A DNA stretch of 64,000 nucleotides from an uncultured Alphaproteobacteria bacterium (GCA_902547955.1 CACCPY010000002.1:1-64000); one strand, 5' to 3'. Shown: positions 38,987 through 47,566, counted from the first letter of the stretch. Translations and numbers: made by a program. Notes: generated from the letters alone by a model not told the origin.

Positions 38987-39988
38987 ATGGCATACAGAGT
39001 TGCAATTAATGGTTTCGGACGAATCGGAAGACTTACGCTCAGAGCTTTGCTTGAGAAAGACCTAAATGATGTAGAAGTTGTTGCAATTAACGATTTAGGT
39101 AAGCTTGATAGTAACCTACACTTGTTCAAATATGACTCTGTTCACGGAACCTTTACTCAAGATATTAACAAGTCCTCCCAAAATGTAAAAATTGGGAATA
39201 ATAACATTCAATTCCTAAGTGAACCTGATCCGATTAATATTAATTGGAGTGAATTAAAAATTGATTTAGTTGTTGAGTGTACTGGTTTTTTTACAAAAAG
39301 AGATGATGCACAAAAGCATCTTAGTTCAGGATCAAAAAAAGTCTTAATTTCTGCTCCAGCTACAGATCCTGATATCACAGTGGTTTACGGAATCAATCAT
39401 AATTCAATAAAAGAAGATCACAAAATTATTTCAAACGGCTCATGTACAACAAATTGTTTAGCTCCACTTGCTTTTTTAATAGAAAAAAGCCTTGGTATTG
39501 AGTCTGGTTACATGACAACAGTTCATGCAGTTACGGGTGACCAAAACACAATTGATACAATTCATAAGGATCTAAGAAGAGCGAGAAATTCCCTAATTTC
39601 TATAATACCCACATCCACAGGTGCTGCCAGGGCGGTTTCTGAGGTTTTACCAGATCTAAAAGGAAAAATAGACGGAAGCGCAATACGAGTGCCAACTGTG
39701 AATGTATCTTTAGTAGATTTTAAATTTTTTTCAAAGAGAGAAACCTCTGAGGACGATCTAAATAATCTTTTTTTAAAAGCAGAAAAAGATAGTTTTCAAA
39801 ATATTATTCAAACAACTTCCGAACCACTTGTTTCTAATGATTTTAACCATAATCCAAACAGTGCTGTAGTTGACTTGAGTGAAACAAAAGTTTTAAACAA
39901 AAAATTTTGTAGGATTCTTGCATGGTATGATAATGAATGGGGATTTTCAAATAGGTTGGTAGATGTTATTTCAACTTTATCTAGATGA
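38987..39988 (+). CDS. gap: Glyceraldehyde-3-phosphate dehydrogenase, type I
   Basis: GAPDH interconverts glyceraldehyde-3-phosphate and 1,3-bisphosphoglycerate. The 333-aa enzyme has 'VAINGFGRIGRLTLRA', Asp36 in 'VAINDLG', the catalytic Cys153 in 'SNGSCTTNCLAPLA', the 'TTVHAVTGDQ' histidine and 'WYDNEWGFSNR'. A TATAAA box (38972-38977) ends only nine bases before the ATG, suggesting a very short or absent 5' UTR. The stop overlaps the ATG of the next gene (ATGA). The usual partners pgk and fba are not downstream. Confidence 0.97.
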   Translation: MAYRVAINGFGRIGRLTLRALLEKDLNDVEVVAINDLGKLDSNLHLFKYDSVHGTFTQDINKSSQNVKIGNNNIQFLSEPDPININWSELKIDLVVECTGFFTKRDDAQKHLSSGSKKVLISAPATDPDITVVYGINHNSIKEDHKIISNGSCTTNCLAPLAFLIEKSLGIESGYMTTVHAVTGDQNTIDTIHKDLRRARNSLISIIPTSTGAARAVSEVLPDLKGKIDGSAIRVPTVNVSLVDFKFFSKRETSEDDLNNLFLKAEKDSFQNIIQTTSEPLVSNDFNHNPNSAVVDLSETKVLNKKFCRILAWYDNEWGFSNRLVDVISTLSR

Positions 39989-40365
39989 AGATTTATGAAT
40001 ATTTGACAATTAAATTTTCTAACTTAGACGAAGTCAAAACAGTTTTAAAAAAATTTAATAACTCACAGATTAATATAATTTGGTCCTTTGAGTCTTTATC
40101 ATGGCAAGGCCCGCACATGATGAAACAATTTAATCTATTACTAAATGATAAAAGAATAAACTTTATCGCGGAAGTTGGAGAGGATATTGGTTTAGCGCTT
40201 ACACTAATTGAACTTGAAATCAAAAAAATATCAGTCAGTACTAATTTAGATAAAAATTTAAGAGAAAAAATTGAATCGCTCGCAAAAAAGCAGGGAATTG
40301 ACGTACTTATTACACAAAGATTTAAAAAAATTCAAACCATTAGTGAGTTAATGCGAGACTTTTAA
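39985..40365 (+). CDS. Unknown 126-aa protein between gap and thiE
   Basis: The gene overlaps gap by four bases (ATGA), implying translational coupling, and thiE starts two bases after its stop. The 126-aa protein is mixed alpha/beta ('IYEYLTIKFSNLDEVKTVLKKF', 'IIWSFESLSWQGP', 'IEKISVST'-like strands) with no signal peptide or membrane segment. 'FIAEVGEDIGLALTLIEL' is the most ordered-looking part. I do not recognise the family. In relatives this slot is near pgk/fba, but this protein is far too small to be either. Confidence 0.6.
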   Translation: MKIYEYLTIKFSNLDEVKTVLKKFNNSQINIIWSFESLSWQGPHMMKQFNLLLNDKRINFIAEVGEDIGLALTLIELEIKKISVSTNLDKNLREKIESLAKKQGIDVLITQRFKKIQTISELMRDF

Positions 40366-40367
40366 CA

Positions 40368-41012
40368 ATGAAAATTTATCTTATTTCACCTCCAAAATTA
40401 ACAAAATCTTTTAACTCAAAAATTTTTGACACGATTACTGATATAATACCTATAGAGTATTTTCAATTCAGGCCGAAATTTAAATTACTTAAAGATAGGT
40501 TAAATTTTGTTGAGATGCATTACGAATCATTCTCAAGAGTTTGTAAAAAGAAAAAGATAAAATTAATTATTAATGATGACTTTGAAATCGCTGAAGAGTT
40601 TACTTTTGATGGGATACATTTAGGTCAAAATGATAAAAGTTGTAAAGCTGCTAAGGAAAAATTTGGAAAAGAATTTATAGTTGGGGTAAGCTGCTCAAGT
40701 TCTGAAAATTTGTATAAAAAAGCCAAAAGTGATGGTGCTGATTATGTTGCGTTTGGTCCAGCATTTAATTCAAAAACCAAAAAAGGGTTATCAATCGATT
40801 TGGGTAATTTAAAAAAATTTTTAAAAAAAATAGAATTACCATTTGTTTTAATAGGCGGTGTTAACCATAAAAATATAAAAAATTTATTTCATCTAGAACC
40901 GAATTACATTGCAATTATAGACAGTTTATGGAATTTTAAAGAAGGATCTCAATATTCGGCATATCAATTTAAAAAAATTTTAAGGGATAAAAGTTATGAA
41001 AATGATAGCTAA
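40368..41012 (+). CDS. thiE: Thiamine-phosphate synthase
   Basis: ThiE joins the pyrimidine and thiazole halves of thiamine. The 214-aa TIM barrel has 'LIINDDFEIAEEFTFDGIHLGQNDKS' with the phosphate/Mg loop, 'IVGVSCSSSENLYKKAKSDGADYVAFGPAFNSKTKKG' and 'FVLIGGVN'. These are standard ThiE/TenI signatures. Together with thiC and thiD it argues that the cell can build the vitamin or salvage its parts. It overlaps efp by 17 bases. Confidence 0.9.
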   Translation: MKIYLISPPKLTKSFNSKIFDTITDIIPIEYFQFRPKFKLLKDRLNFVEMHYESFSRVCKKKKIKLIINDDFEIAEEFTFDGIHLGQNDKSCKAAKEKFGKEFIVGVSCSSSENLYKKAKSDGADYVAFGPAFNSKTKKGLSIDLGNLKKFLKKIELPFVLIGGVNHKNIKNLFHLEPNYIAIIDSLWNFKEGSQYSAYQFKKILRDKSYENDS

Positions 41013-41562
41013 TCTTATAAAAGTTGGGAATGTAATCAAATACAAAGATAAAACTTTACAAGTAATGAATACAAATACCATTAAACCTGGGAAAGGTGGT
41101 GCATTTATACAACTAGAAATGAGAGATTTAAAAAGTGGATCAAAGGTAAATGAAAGATTAAGAACATCTGAAAATGTTGAAAAACTTAATGTGAACGAAG
41201 TAAGTGTAACCTTTTTATTTTCGGAGAATAATGTGATAACAGTCATGAATAATGAAAATTACGAGCAAATTACTTTGAATGAAGAACTTCTTAATGGAAA
41301 TAAAAATTTTTTGGAGGATGGTGTTCAGCTTTTTCTAGATATAATTGCTGAAGAGATTGTTGGAATAAGACTCCCCAAAACCATGACAGTAGAAGTTAGA
41401 GAAGCTGACGCAGTTGTAAAAGGACAAACAGCATCTTCATCCTTCAAAAACGCAATTACAACAAAGGATATCAAAATTTTAGTTCCAGCACACATTAAAG
41501 AAGGTGATAAGATAGTGATAAATACTGAAAGTCTTGAGTATTTAGAAAAATCGAGAGATTAA
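40996..41562 (+). CDS. efp: Translation elongation factor P
   Basis: EF-P relieves ribosome stalling at consecutive prolines. The 188-aa, three-domain protein has 'KPGKGGAFIQLEMRDLKSG' near the start, with Lys33 at the modifiable loop tip. The EF-P signature occurs around 'KNAITTKDIKILVPAHIKEGDKIVINTESLEYLEK'. It is followed by the suhB-like gene after one base, as in other alphaproteobacteria. Confidence 0.96.
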   Translation: MKMIANLIKVGNVIKYKDKTLQVMNTNTIKPGKGGAFIQLEMRDLKSGSKVNERLRTSENVEKLNVNEVSVTFLFSENNVITVMNNENYEQITLNEELLNGNKNFLEDGVQLFLDIIAEEIVGIRLPKTMTVEVREADAVVKGQTASSSFKNAITTKDIKILVPAHIKEGDKIVINTESLEYLEKSRD

Positions 41563-41563
41563 G

Positions 41564-42328
41564 ATGAGTTACACGCCATTGGCTAATGTTCTAAAAAGAA
41601 ATTTAAGAGATTTAAGAAAATATATTATCAGAGACTATAATGAAATTGAAGAGCTTCAAAGCTCAGTGAAAGATTCAAAGATATTTATACAAAAATCTCA
41701 AAATAAAATTGAATCAGAAGTAATTAATTTTTTAACAAAAATTAAACCAAATTTTAGAATAATAAAGGATTTAGAAATTAACACTCAAGACTTTTGGTTA
41801 ATAAATATAATTGACTCAAATCTAAACTTTGCCAGAGCTAACGATAATTTTGGGATAAATATATCGCTTTTCGAAAAAAATTTAATCATAACTAACTTGT
41901 TTTATAATCCATTAAAAGACGAAGTTTTTTATTATGAAAAAGTAACTGGTGCATTTAAAAATGAGACAAGAATAAGAGTTTCTAATAAGAAAAAAAAAGA
42001 AGAGTCTCTAATTAGTATTTATAATTATAAGGATGATTCAAGTTTAATTTATGAAGGTATTATAAAAAAGAAATTTTCTGAAAATAATTTTTCACTAATT
42101 GAATCTGGTTCATGTTATTCTGACCTAAGCAATCTTTCATGTGGAAAAGTTGATTGCTGCGTCATCATAAATCCTCCAAAAAAACTTATTATTGAAGCTG
42201 GGTTAATGATAAGCTCAACTGGGGGTGATTTTAAAGCTATTGAGCTAAAAGACACAAAAATATTTATAGCTGGTAACAAATTTGTTGATAAGATAGTAAC
42301 GGAAATGGTAGAAAAAAGCTTAAATTAA
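41564..42328 (+). CDS. suhB: SuhB/inositol-monophosphatase homologue lacking catalytic residues
   Basis: The 254-aa protein aligns along its length with alphaproteobacterial SuhB ('RDYNEIEELQSSVK', 'FYNPLKDEVFYYEKVTGAFKNETRIRVS'), and it sits in the usual place after efp. However, the metal-binding motifs are gone. The normal 'EESG' is KDLE (68-71). 'DPLDGTTNF' reads N-I-I-D-S-N-L-N-F (81-89), so only one Asp remains. In 'WDIAAG' the Asp is replaced by Ile208 ('LIIEAG'). The frame is intact and of normal length, so it is a maintained pseudoenzyme rather than a pseudogene. E. coli SuhB also acts in NusA/antitermination complexes, a role that would not need phosphatase activity. Confidence 0.75.
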   Translation: MSYTPLANVLKRNLRDLRKYIIRDYNEIEELQSSVKDSKIFIQKSQNKIESEVINFLTKIKPNFRIIKDLEINTQDFWLINIIDSNLNFARANDNFGINISLFEKNLIITNLFYNPLKDEVFYYEKVTGAFKNETRIRVSNKKKKEESLISIYNYKDDSSLIYEGIIKKKFSENNFSLIESGSCYSDLSNLSCGKVDCCVIINPPKKLIIEAGLMISSTGGDFKAIELKDTKIFIAGNKFVDKIVTEMVEKSLN

Positions 42329-44911
42329 ATGAATTATTTTGTTAAAACATCTCTTTTAATTATTCCTATATTGTTTTTACTTTCGGTAACAACATCATTT
42401 TCTCAAGAAAAGGACGTTATAAAGAAAATAATTATAGATCCAAATTCTAACAAACGATTATTAATTCCATCAATTGAAAGTAATGATGAAAAAATTAAAC
42501 TGATACCTCCCAAGTCAGTTAAAGACTCAGGATCTAAAGAAGATGATCTAGACAAAGAAATTAAAGCTATTAGGAAAGCTCAGGAAGAAAAAAGAAAAGC
42601 TCAGGTAAAAAAAAGAAATGAAGAGATAGAGGCTGCTAGAAAAGCACAAGAAAAAAAGAGAAGAGCTCTTGAGGAGAAAAGAAAAAAAGAAATTGACGAT
42701 GCAAGGAAGGCCGAAAAACAAAAAAAACAAAAGGAACTCGAAGCTGCTAAAAAAGCTGAAGAATTAAAAAAACAAAAAGAACGCGAAGCGGCTAAAAAAG
42801 CTGAAGAGTTAAAAAAACAAAAAGAACTCGAAGCTGCTAAAAAAGAAGAAGAATTAAAAAAACAAAAAGAACGCGAAGCGGCTAAAAAAGCTGAAGAATT
42901 AAAAAAACAAAAAGAACGCGAAGCGACTAAAAAAGCCGAAGAGTTAAAAAAACAAAAAGAACGCGAAGCTGCTAAAAGGGCCGAAGAATTAAAAAAACAA
43001 AAAAAGCTTGAAGCTGCAATGGAAGCTGAAAAGTTAAAACAGATAGAGGTTAACAGGATCAAAGAGGAAAAACTCAAACAAGAAAAACTTAAACAACAAG
43101 AAGCTGCTCGTCTAAAGGAAGAAAAACGTTTAAAAAAGGAACTTGAAAAGGCTAAAAAAGAAGAAGAAAAGAGGTTGAAGCAGCAAGAGGCTGCCCGTCT
43201 AAAGGAAGAAAAACGTTTAAAAAAGGAACTTGAAAAGGCAAAAAAGGAAAATGAAAAAAGGTTGAAGCAGCAAGAGGCTGCTCGTCTAAAGGAAGAAAAA
43301 CGTTTAAAAAAGGAACTTGAAAAAGCCAAAAAAGAAGAACAAAAAAAACTTAAAGAAAAACAGTTAGCTAAACAAAAAGAAGAAAAGAAGTTAAAAGAAT
43401 TGAGAAAAGCTGAAAAAGAAAGACAGAGAAATGAGATAGAGCAAGCCCGAGTACTTCTTGAGGAAGAAAAAAGATTAGAGTCAATAAAAAAATTTACAGA
43501 AGAAGAAAAAAAGAAACTTGAGGAAAAGAAAAAACTTGCTGATGAAATTAAAAGAAAGCAAGAGCAAGAAAAAAAGAAAATTGAAATAAGAAAACAAAAA
43601 ATAGCAGAACAAGAAAAACTTAAAAAAGAAAGAGCCGAGAGAAAGTTATTGGAAAAAAAAGCTCAAGAACAGAAAAAGTTGAATGAAAAACTCAAGTTAG
43701 CTGAAGAAAAAAAAATTAGAGAAGAGCTAAAAAGAAAACAAAAAGAACTTGAAAAAAAAATAAAATTACAAAAAATTGCTGAACAAGAAAGAGTAAAAAG
43801 AGAAAGAAGAGAAAGGAAAATATTTGAAAAACAACAAGAACAAAAAAGAAAAATCCAAGAAAAACAAAGGATTGCTGATGAAAAGAGAATTCGAGAAGAA
43901 ATAAAAAAGAAGCAAAAAGAAATAGAAAAACAAAGACAATTAATGAGGATTGCTCAAAAGGAGAGAAATTTAGAAAAAGAAAGAGAAAGAATTAAGTTGC
44001 TAAAGGAAATTGAGGAAAAACAAAAAGTTTTAGAAAAAAAAGAAGTTATCTTACAAAAACAAATCCAAAATAAAAAACAAATAGATGAAATAAAAGCTAA
44101 TATTCAGGATTTAAAGGATAAAGTAAAAAAATCAGGTGAAGATATTAATAAAATAACTCAGGTTACGGTTATAAATAAGGCAAAATTAAAATCTGACGTT
44201 GAAGAAAAAAAAGTTAATTCCAACGATATCTCGGAGATTAGAAAAGATATGAATAAGGTTAGACAAAATATTGAAAATAAACTAATAAGAAATGAGTTGG
44301 CAAGACAAAGAGAGGAAGAGATTAAAAAAAGAAAATACTCTTATTTCAAGGAAAATCAAAAAAAAAATATAATAGAAGAAGATAAAACAAAATTGTTCTT
44401 TGATGAAAATTTGATTAAACAATCTTTTCAGAAAAAAAAACAAATAACAGAATCTGAAAAATCTGAAGATTTTAAAAAAAAGTTACAAAAAAAGTCGTCT
44501 TCTGATGAGACCAATGGAGATCAAAACTCAAAAAATGTTAATTTATTATCTGCTTTGAATGCACCTAGCTCAATTGTTGAAATTAAAGAGCAACAAGTTA
44601 ATAAAACAAGTGAGGTAATTATATTTAATGAAAATGAAGTTGAGTTAGGTTTTAAACACAAAAAAAATGTTAAAGAATATGTAAAAGCTATTATAGACAA
44701 GCAAATAAGAATTGAGATTGTTGCTTCCATCCCAAAAAATAATTTAAAAGACTCTGATTTTAAAAAAAAACAAAAATCTAGATTATTATACATTAGAACT
44801 TTTCTGATAAATCAAGGGATCTCTCACAACAGAATTGGAATTAAATTTAATGAAGTAAAAGATTCTAAAAAGTGGGAAAATGAGGTAGTGTTAAATTTCA
44901 TAGGATTGTAA
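42329..44911 (+). CDS. Giant periplasmic coiled-coil protein with OmpA-like C-terminus
   Basis: The 860-aa product has a signal peptide or anchor ('TSLLIIPILFLLSVTTSFSQ'). It is followed by nearly 650 residues of Lys/Glu-rich coiled coil (about 70-720), including two sets of internal repeats. The last ~95 residues ('VELGFKHKKNVKEYVKAIIDKQIRIEIVAS...RTFLINQGISHNRIGIKFN') look like a diverged OmpA/MotB-type fold without the usual peptidoglycan-binding Asp. A rod of this length could cross the periplasm. The stop overlaps the start of the MotA-like gene (TAATG), so the three genes 42329-46916 form one unit. Confidence 0.75.
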   Translation: MNYFVKTSLLIIPILFLLSVTTSFSQEKDVIKKIIIDPNSNKRLLIPSIESNDEKIKLIPPKSVKDSGSKEDDLDKEIKAIRKAQEEKRKAQVKKRNEEIEAARKAQEKKRRALEEKRKKEIDDARKAEKQKKQKELEAAKKAEELKKQKEREAAKKAEELKKQKELEAAKKEEELKKQKEREAAKKAEELKKQKEREATKKAEELKKQKEREAAKRAEELKKQKKLEAAMEAEKLKQIEVNRIKEEKLKQEKLKQQEAARLKEEKRLKKELEKAKKEEEKRLKQQEAARLKEEKRLKKELEKAKKENEKRLKQQEAARLKEEKRLKKELEKAKKEEQKKLKEKQLAKQKEEKKLKELRKAEKERQRNEIEQARVLLEEEKRLESIKKFTEEEKKKLEEKKKLADEIKRKQEQEKKKIEIRKQKIAEQEKLKKERAERKLLEKKAQEQKKLNEKLKLAEEKKIREELKRKQKELEKKIKLQKIAEQERVKRERRERKIFEKQQEQKRKIQEKQRIADEKRIREEIKKKQKEIEKQRQLMRIAQKERNLEKERERIKLLKEIEEKQKVLEKKEVILQKQIQNKKQIDEIKANIQDLKDKVKKSGEDINKITQVTVINKAKLKSDVEEKKVNSNDISEIRKDMNKVRQNIENKLIRNELARQREEEIKKRKYSYFKENQKKNIIEEDKTKLFFDENLIKQSFQKKKQITESEKSEDFKKKLQKKSSSDETNGDQNSKNVNLLSALNAPSSIVEIKEQQVNKTSEVIIFNENEVELGFKHKKNVKEYVKAIIDKQIRIEIVASIPKNNLKDSDFKKKQKSRLLYIRTFLINQGISHNRIGIKFNEVKDSKKWENEVVLNFIGL
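42740..43009 (+). repeat. Six tandem 45-bp coding repeats
   Basis: Six consecutive units encode 'EAAKKAEELKKQKER' with small changes (Arg/Leu at the last position, Ala/Thr and Lys/Arg swaps). A seventh degenerate unit follows. They lie in frame in the coiled coil, so expansion or contraction would change rod length by 15 residues per unit. Confidence 0.9.
43088..43348 (+). repeat. Three tandem 87-bp coding repeats
   Basis: Units at 43088, 43175 and 43262 each encode 29 residues beginning 'LKQQEAARLKEEKRLKKELE'. They are nearly identical at the DNA level, pointing to recent duplication within the coiled-coil gene. Confidence 0.9.
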
Positions 44912-45852
44912 TGAAAATTGTTGGAAAATATATACTAAGAATTATTTTATTTTTAGTTTTAATATCTTCATTATTATATTTATATATAGAAAAGCTTAAA
45001 AATTTTTACCTAACAAACCAAACACTTAATTCAATAATAATATTCATCATAACCGTTGGTACTATTTATATTTTCAGACAAATTTTATTATTAAAAAATG
45101 AATATAATTGGCTGATAAAATCAACTAGTTCAAAACAGCCCTCGAAGCTAAGTGTAAAGTCACCAAACCTTCTAAAATATCTAGATACATTTTTAAAGGA
45201 ACATTCAGGAAAGTTTATCTTTTCACAATCAGCTATGAAATCAATTATGGAAAGCTTAGATGGAAGGTTGACTGAATCAAGAGAAATTTCAAGATATCTG
45301 ATAGGCTTAACGATTTTTTTAGGACTACTTGGTACATTCTGGGGACTTCTTGAAACAATTAATTCTGTTGGAATAACTGTAAGTAGTTTAAACTTCTCTG
45401 AGGATACCCAGAGGTTATTCAAAGTTCTCAAACAAGGACTTGAGGAACCCTTAAGTGGGATGGGGACCGCATTCAGTTCATCTTTATTCGGTTTAGGTGG
45501 ATCACTTATTCTGGGATTTTTGGATCTTCAATCCAGTCAAGCACAAAATCGTTTTTATAACGAAGTTGAAGAAAAATTATCACAACATACAAAGTTTACA
45601 CTTATGAACATGGACGAAAATGATAAAAAAAACCTTGGTCCGGCTTACATTGAATCTTTGATTGAAGTTACAACAGAAAATCTAAAGAAATCAACATCTG
45701 TCATTGATAAACAAAATGATTACCAAGAATCAATATCAAAATCCCTTTATGAGGTGAATAGTTTTTTATCTGAAAACATTGCACTTAATAAAGAAATCAA
45801 GGACGAAATAAAAGTGTTATCTAAAACAATCGCGAATATTAGTAAAAAATAG
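44911..45852 (+). CDS. MotA/TolQ/ExbB-type proton-channel protein
   Basis: The 313-aa membrane protein has two helices near the N-terminus (about 7-27 and 37-58). A second pair lies around 'IFLGLLGTFWGLLETINSVGI' and 'AFSSSLFGLGGSLILGFLDLQSS', the signature of the MotA/TolQ family. A C-terminal cytoplasmic helical tail of ~100 residues follows. No flagellar genes are in the window. With the next gene it should form an ion-driven stator-like motor in the inner membrane. It overlaps both neighbours by one base. Confidence 0.85.
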   Translation: MKIVGKYILRIILFLVLISSLLYLYIEKLKNFYLTNQTLNSIIIFIITVGTIYIFRQILLLKNEYNWLIKSTSSKQPSKLSVKSPNLLKYLDTFLKEHSGKFIFSQSAMKSIMESLDGRLTESREISRYLIGLTIFLGLLGTFWGLLETINSVGITVSSLNFSEDTQRLFKVLKQGLEEPLSGMGTAFSSSLFGLGGSLILGFLDLQSSQAQNRFYNEVEEKLSQHTKFTLMNMDENDKKNLGPAYIESLIEVTTENLKKSTSVIDKQNDYQESISKSLYEVNSFLSENIALNKEIKDEIKVLSKTIANISKK

Positions 45853-46916
45853 TGAGAGTATCTCGTAAAAATTTATATGAAGTAAACATTTGGCCGGGTT
45901 TTGTAGATGTATTAGGAACATTACTAATCGTAACAATCTTCACAGTTTTGATATCAACCGTCACCCAAATATATTTTAATGACCAATTAGAGATAAAACG
46001 TGGTGAAATTTCTAGTTTGGATAATCAAATCACAAACCTCGCAAATCAACTTAGCCTTTTAAACACAGAGAAAAAAAAAATTGACAAAAGTTTAGCTACA
46101 CTAACAATTGAATACAAAGATCTAAATAAACAAAAAAATAAGTTAGATGAGGAACTTTCTAAAAGTCAATATAATTTGAAGATTAAAGATAAAGAGTTAG
46201 ACCAAATTATTAATGAAAGAAGCAGTCTACTTGGTAAAATTCAAAAACAAAATGAAGATTTGAAAGATCTCAGTGAAGTAAAAGAGAAAAATAGTCTAGA
46301 AATTTTTGAACTTAATAGAAATGTTGAAAAACTAAATAATAGGTTAGAGGAATTATCAAAATTATTAATATCTGCAGAAGAAGAGGATAGAAAAAAAAAG
46401 ATAAAAATTGAAAATTTGGGAAAAAAATTAAATCAAGCTTTAGCAGGAAAGTTACAGGAGCTAAGTGAATATCAGTCAATCTTTTTTAAAAAAATCAAAG
46501 AAGCTCTAGGTGATAGAAAAGATATAAAAGTGGAAGGAGATAGATTTATTTTTCCATCCGAAATTTTTTTTGAATCTGGGTCTGATGTTATCCAAGCTGA
46601 GGGAATAAAGAAGCTATCTGATATAGCAAAAAGTTTAAATGAAATATCTGAAAAAATTCCTAGTAAAATTGATTGGGTACTTAGAATTGATGGCCATACT
46701 GACAAGATTCCAATATATAATGAAAAGTTTAATTCTAACTGGCATCTGTCTAGTTCAAGAGCAATAAATATTGTAAAATTGTTAATCGAAAATGGAATTT
46801 CACCAAACAGATTGGTTGCTGCAGGCTTTGGGGAACACTCTCCATTAATAAGTCAGGAAAATGAAGAAGCCTACAAAAAAAATAGAAGAATAGAGATAAA
46901 GTTAACTAGGAGGTGA
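45852..46916 (+). CDS. MotB/OmpA-type peptidoglycan-binding stator protein
   Basis: The GTG-started 354-aa protein has one transmembrane helix with Asp19 in 'WPGFVDVLGTLLIVTIFTVLI', the expected proton-carrying position. A long coiled coil (about 45-210) precedes an OmpA-like domain with 'LRIDGHTDKIPI...NWHLSSSRAINIVKLLIENGISPNRLVAAGFGEHSPL' and 'KKNRRIEIKL', including the Asp and Arg that hold diaminopimelate. It therefore anchors to the cell wall. It is the partner of the preceding MotA-like protein; the pairing also recalls ZorAB, but no Zorya effector genes are present. Confidence 0.87.
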   Translation: MRVSRKNLYEVNIWPGFVDVLGTLLIVTIFTVLISTVTQIYFNDQLEIKRGEISSLDNQITNLANQLSLLNTEKKKIDKSLATLTIEYKDLNKQKNKLDEELSKSQYNLKIKDKELDQIINERSSLLGKIQKQNEDLKDLSEVKEKNSLEIFELNRNVEKLNNRLEELSKLLISAEEEDRKKKIKIENLGKKLNQALAGKLQELSEYQSIFFKKIKEALGDRKDIKVEGDRFIFPSEIFFESGSDVIQAEGIKKLSDIAKSLNEISEKIPSKIDWVLRIDGHTDKIPIYNEKFNSNWHLSSSRAINIVKLLIENGISPNRLVAAGFGEHSPLISQENEEAYKKNRRIEIKLTRR

Positions 46917-47207
46917 TTTTAAAATTTTTAATCTTACAAGTATTTTTTTCTCAATAGCCCAAAAATATTTAAATTCTCCAAATAAAGTTCCTATAACAAT
47001 TAATAAAATCTGATATAGGGGAAAAATTAATAATATCCTGATCAGCCAATAAAACTCGTTATTTTGAATATTTGAAGAAAAAATACTTATTAATACGTAT
47101 TTCCCTAAAACTACTGAGAGCGAGCCAGTTATGCCGAAAACTGTAAAAATAATTAATAATCTAAAATAGTTTTCTACTTTAAATAACTTTAACAATTTTT
47201 GACTCAC
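46902..47207 (-). CDS. Small membrane protein, DUF6787-like
   Basis: The 101-aa protein has two or three membrane segments and the pattern 'LLIIFTVFGITGSLSVVLGKYVL...ILLIFPLYQILLIVIGTLFGEFKYFWAIEKKIL'. This resembles a small uncharacterised family (DUF6787-like) with a 'GITGS' loop and a 'G.LFG.F..F...EK' end. No function is known. It follows cyaY with a four-base overlap and converges on the MotB-like gene. Confidence 0.5.
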   Translation of the reverse strand: MSQKLLKLFKVENYFRLLIIFTVFGITGSLSVVLGKYVLISIFSSNIQNNEFYWLIRILLIFPLYQILLIVIGTLFGEFKYFWAIEKKILVRLKILKSPPS

Positions 47208-47500
47208 TTTAATGAACCCAATTCCTTCTCAAGAACTTTAATTAAATTTAAATTTTTATCTCTTGTTCCAATCCAATCGTTTGTATTATTAATAAGTTCA
47301 AAATGATGAGCCCCGCTTATTGGGGAAGATAACCAAATTTGTGATGTGGGGTTATGAACACTTACAATAAATACTTTTTCATCTTTTTCAATTTTAAGAT
47401 TTTCATCCTCAAAATCAACATCGAGGAATTCATAATTTTTTTCTACCATATCAAAAATTAGGTTAAGTGTTTTATTAGCTGCTTCTTTGAAATTTTTCAT
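47204..47500 (-). CDS. cyaY: Frataxin/CyaY iron-binding protein
   Basis: CyaY regulates iron-sulfur cluster assembly. The 98-aa protein has the acidic N-terminal helix/strand ('FLDVDFEDENLKIEKD') and the family signature 'QIWLSSPISGAHHFELI'. Its length is typical. Confidence 0.9.
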   Translation of the reverse strand: MKNFKEAANKTLNLIFDMVEKNYEFLDVDFEDENLKIEKDEKVFIVSVHNPTSQIWLSSPISGAHHFELINNTNDWIGTRDKNLNLIKVLEKELGSLK

Positions 47501-47523
47501 GATTAAAATTGAAAGTTAATTAC

Positions 47524-47552
47524 TTGCAATTTAAATGTAATGGTAATATAAA
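47524..47552 (+). promoter_or_regulatory. Candidate promoter of rpmE
   Basis: TTGCAA (47524-47529) and TATAAA (47547-47552) are separated by 17 bases. The rpmE ATG is at 47567, giving a 5' UTR of about eight bases. Confidence 0.45.
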
Positions 47553-47566
47553 TTGAGTCAAGAATT

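Noticed and set aside
42601-43329. 242-aa Phe/Ser-rich antisense frame
   Set aside because: It is the reverse reading of the Lys/Glu repeat region (AAR/GAR codons give TTY/YTC), a compositional shadow.
42740-43348. Regular repeats that could be mistaken for a CRISPR array
   Set aside because: Units are directly adjacent, without spacers, and stay in frame in a long coiled-coil gene.
44911-46916. ZorAB of a Zorya defence system
   Set aside because: The MotA/MotB-like pair is in a housekeeping alphaproteobacterial context and no ZorC/D/E-type genes are nearby.
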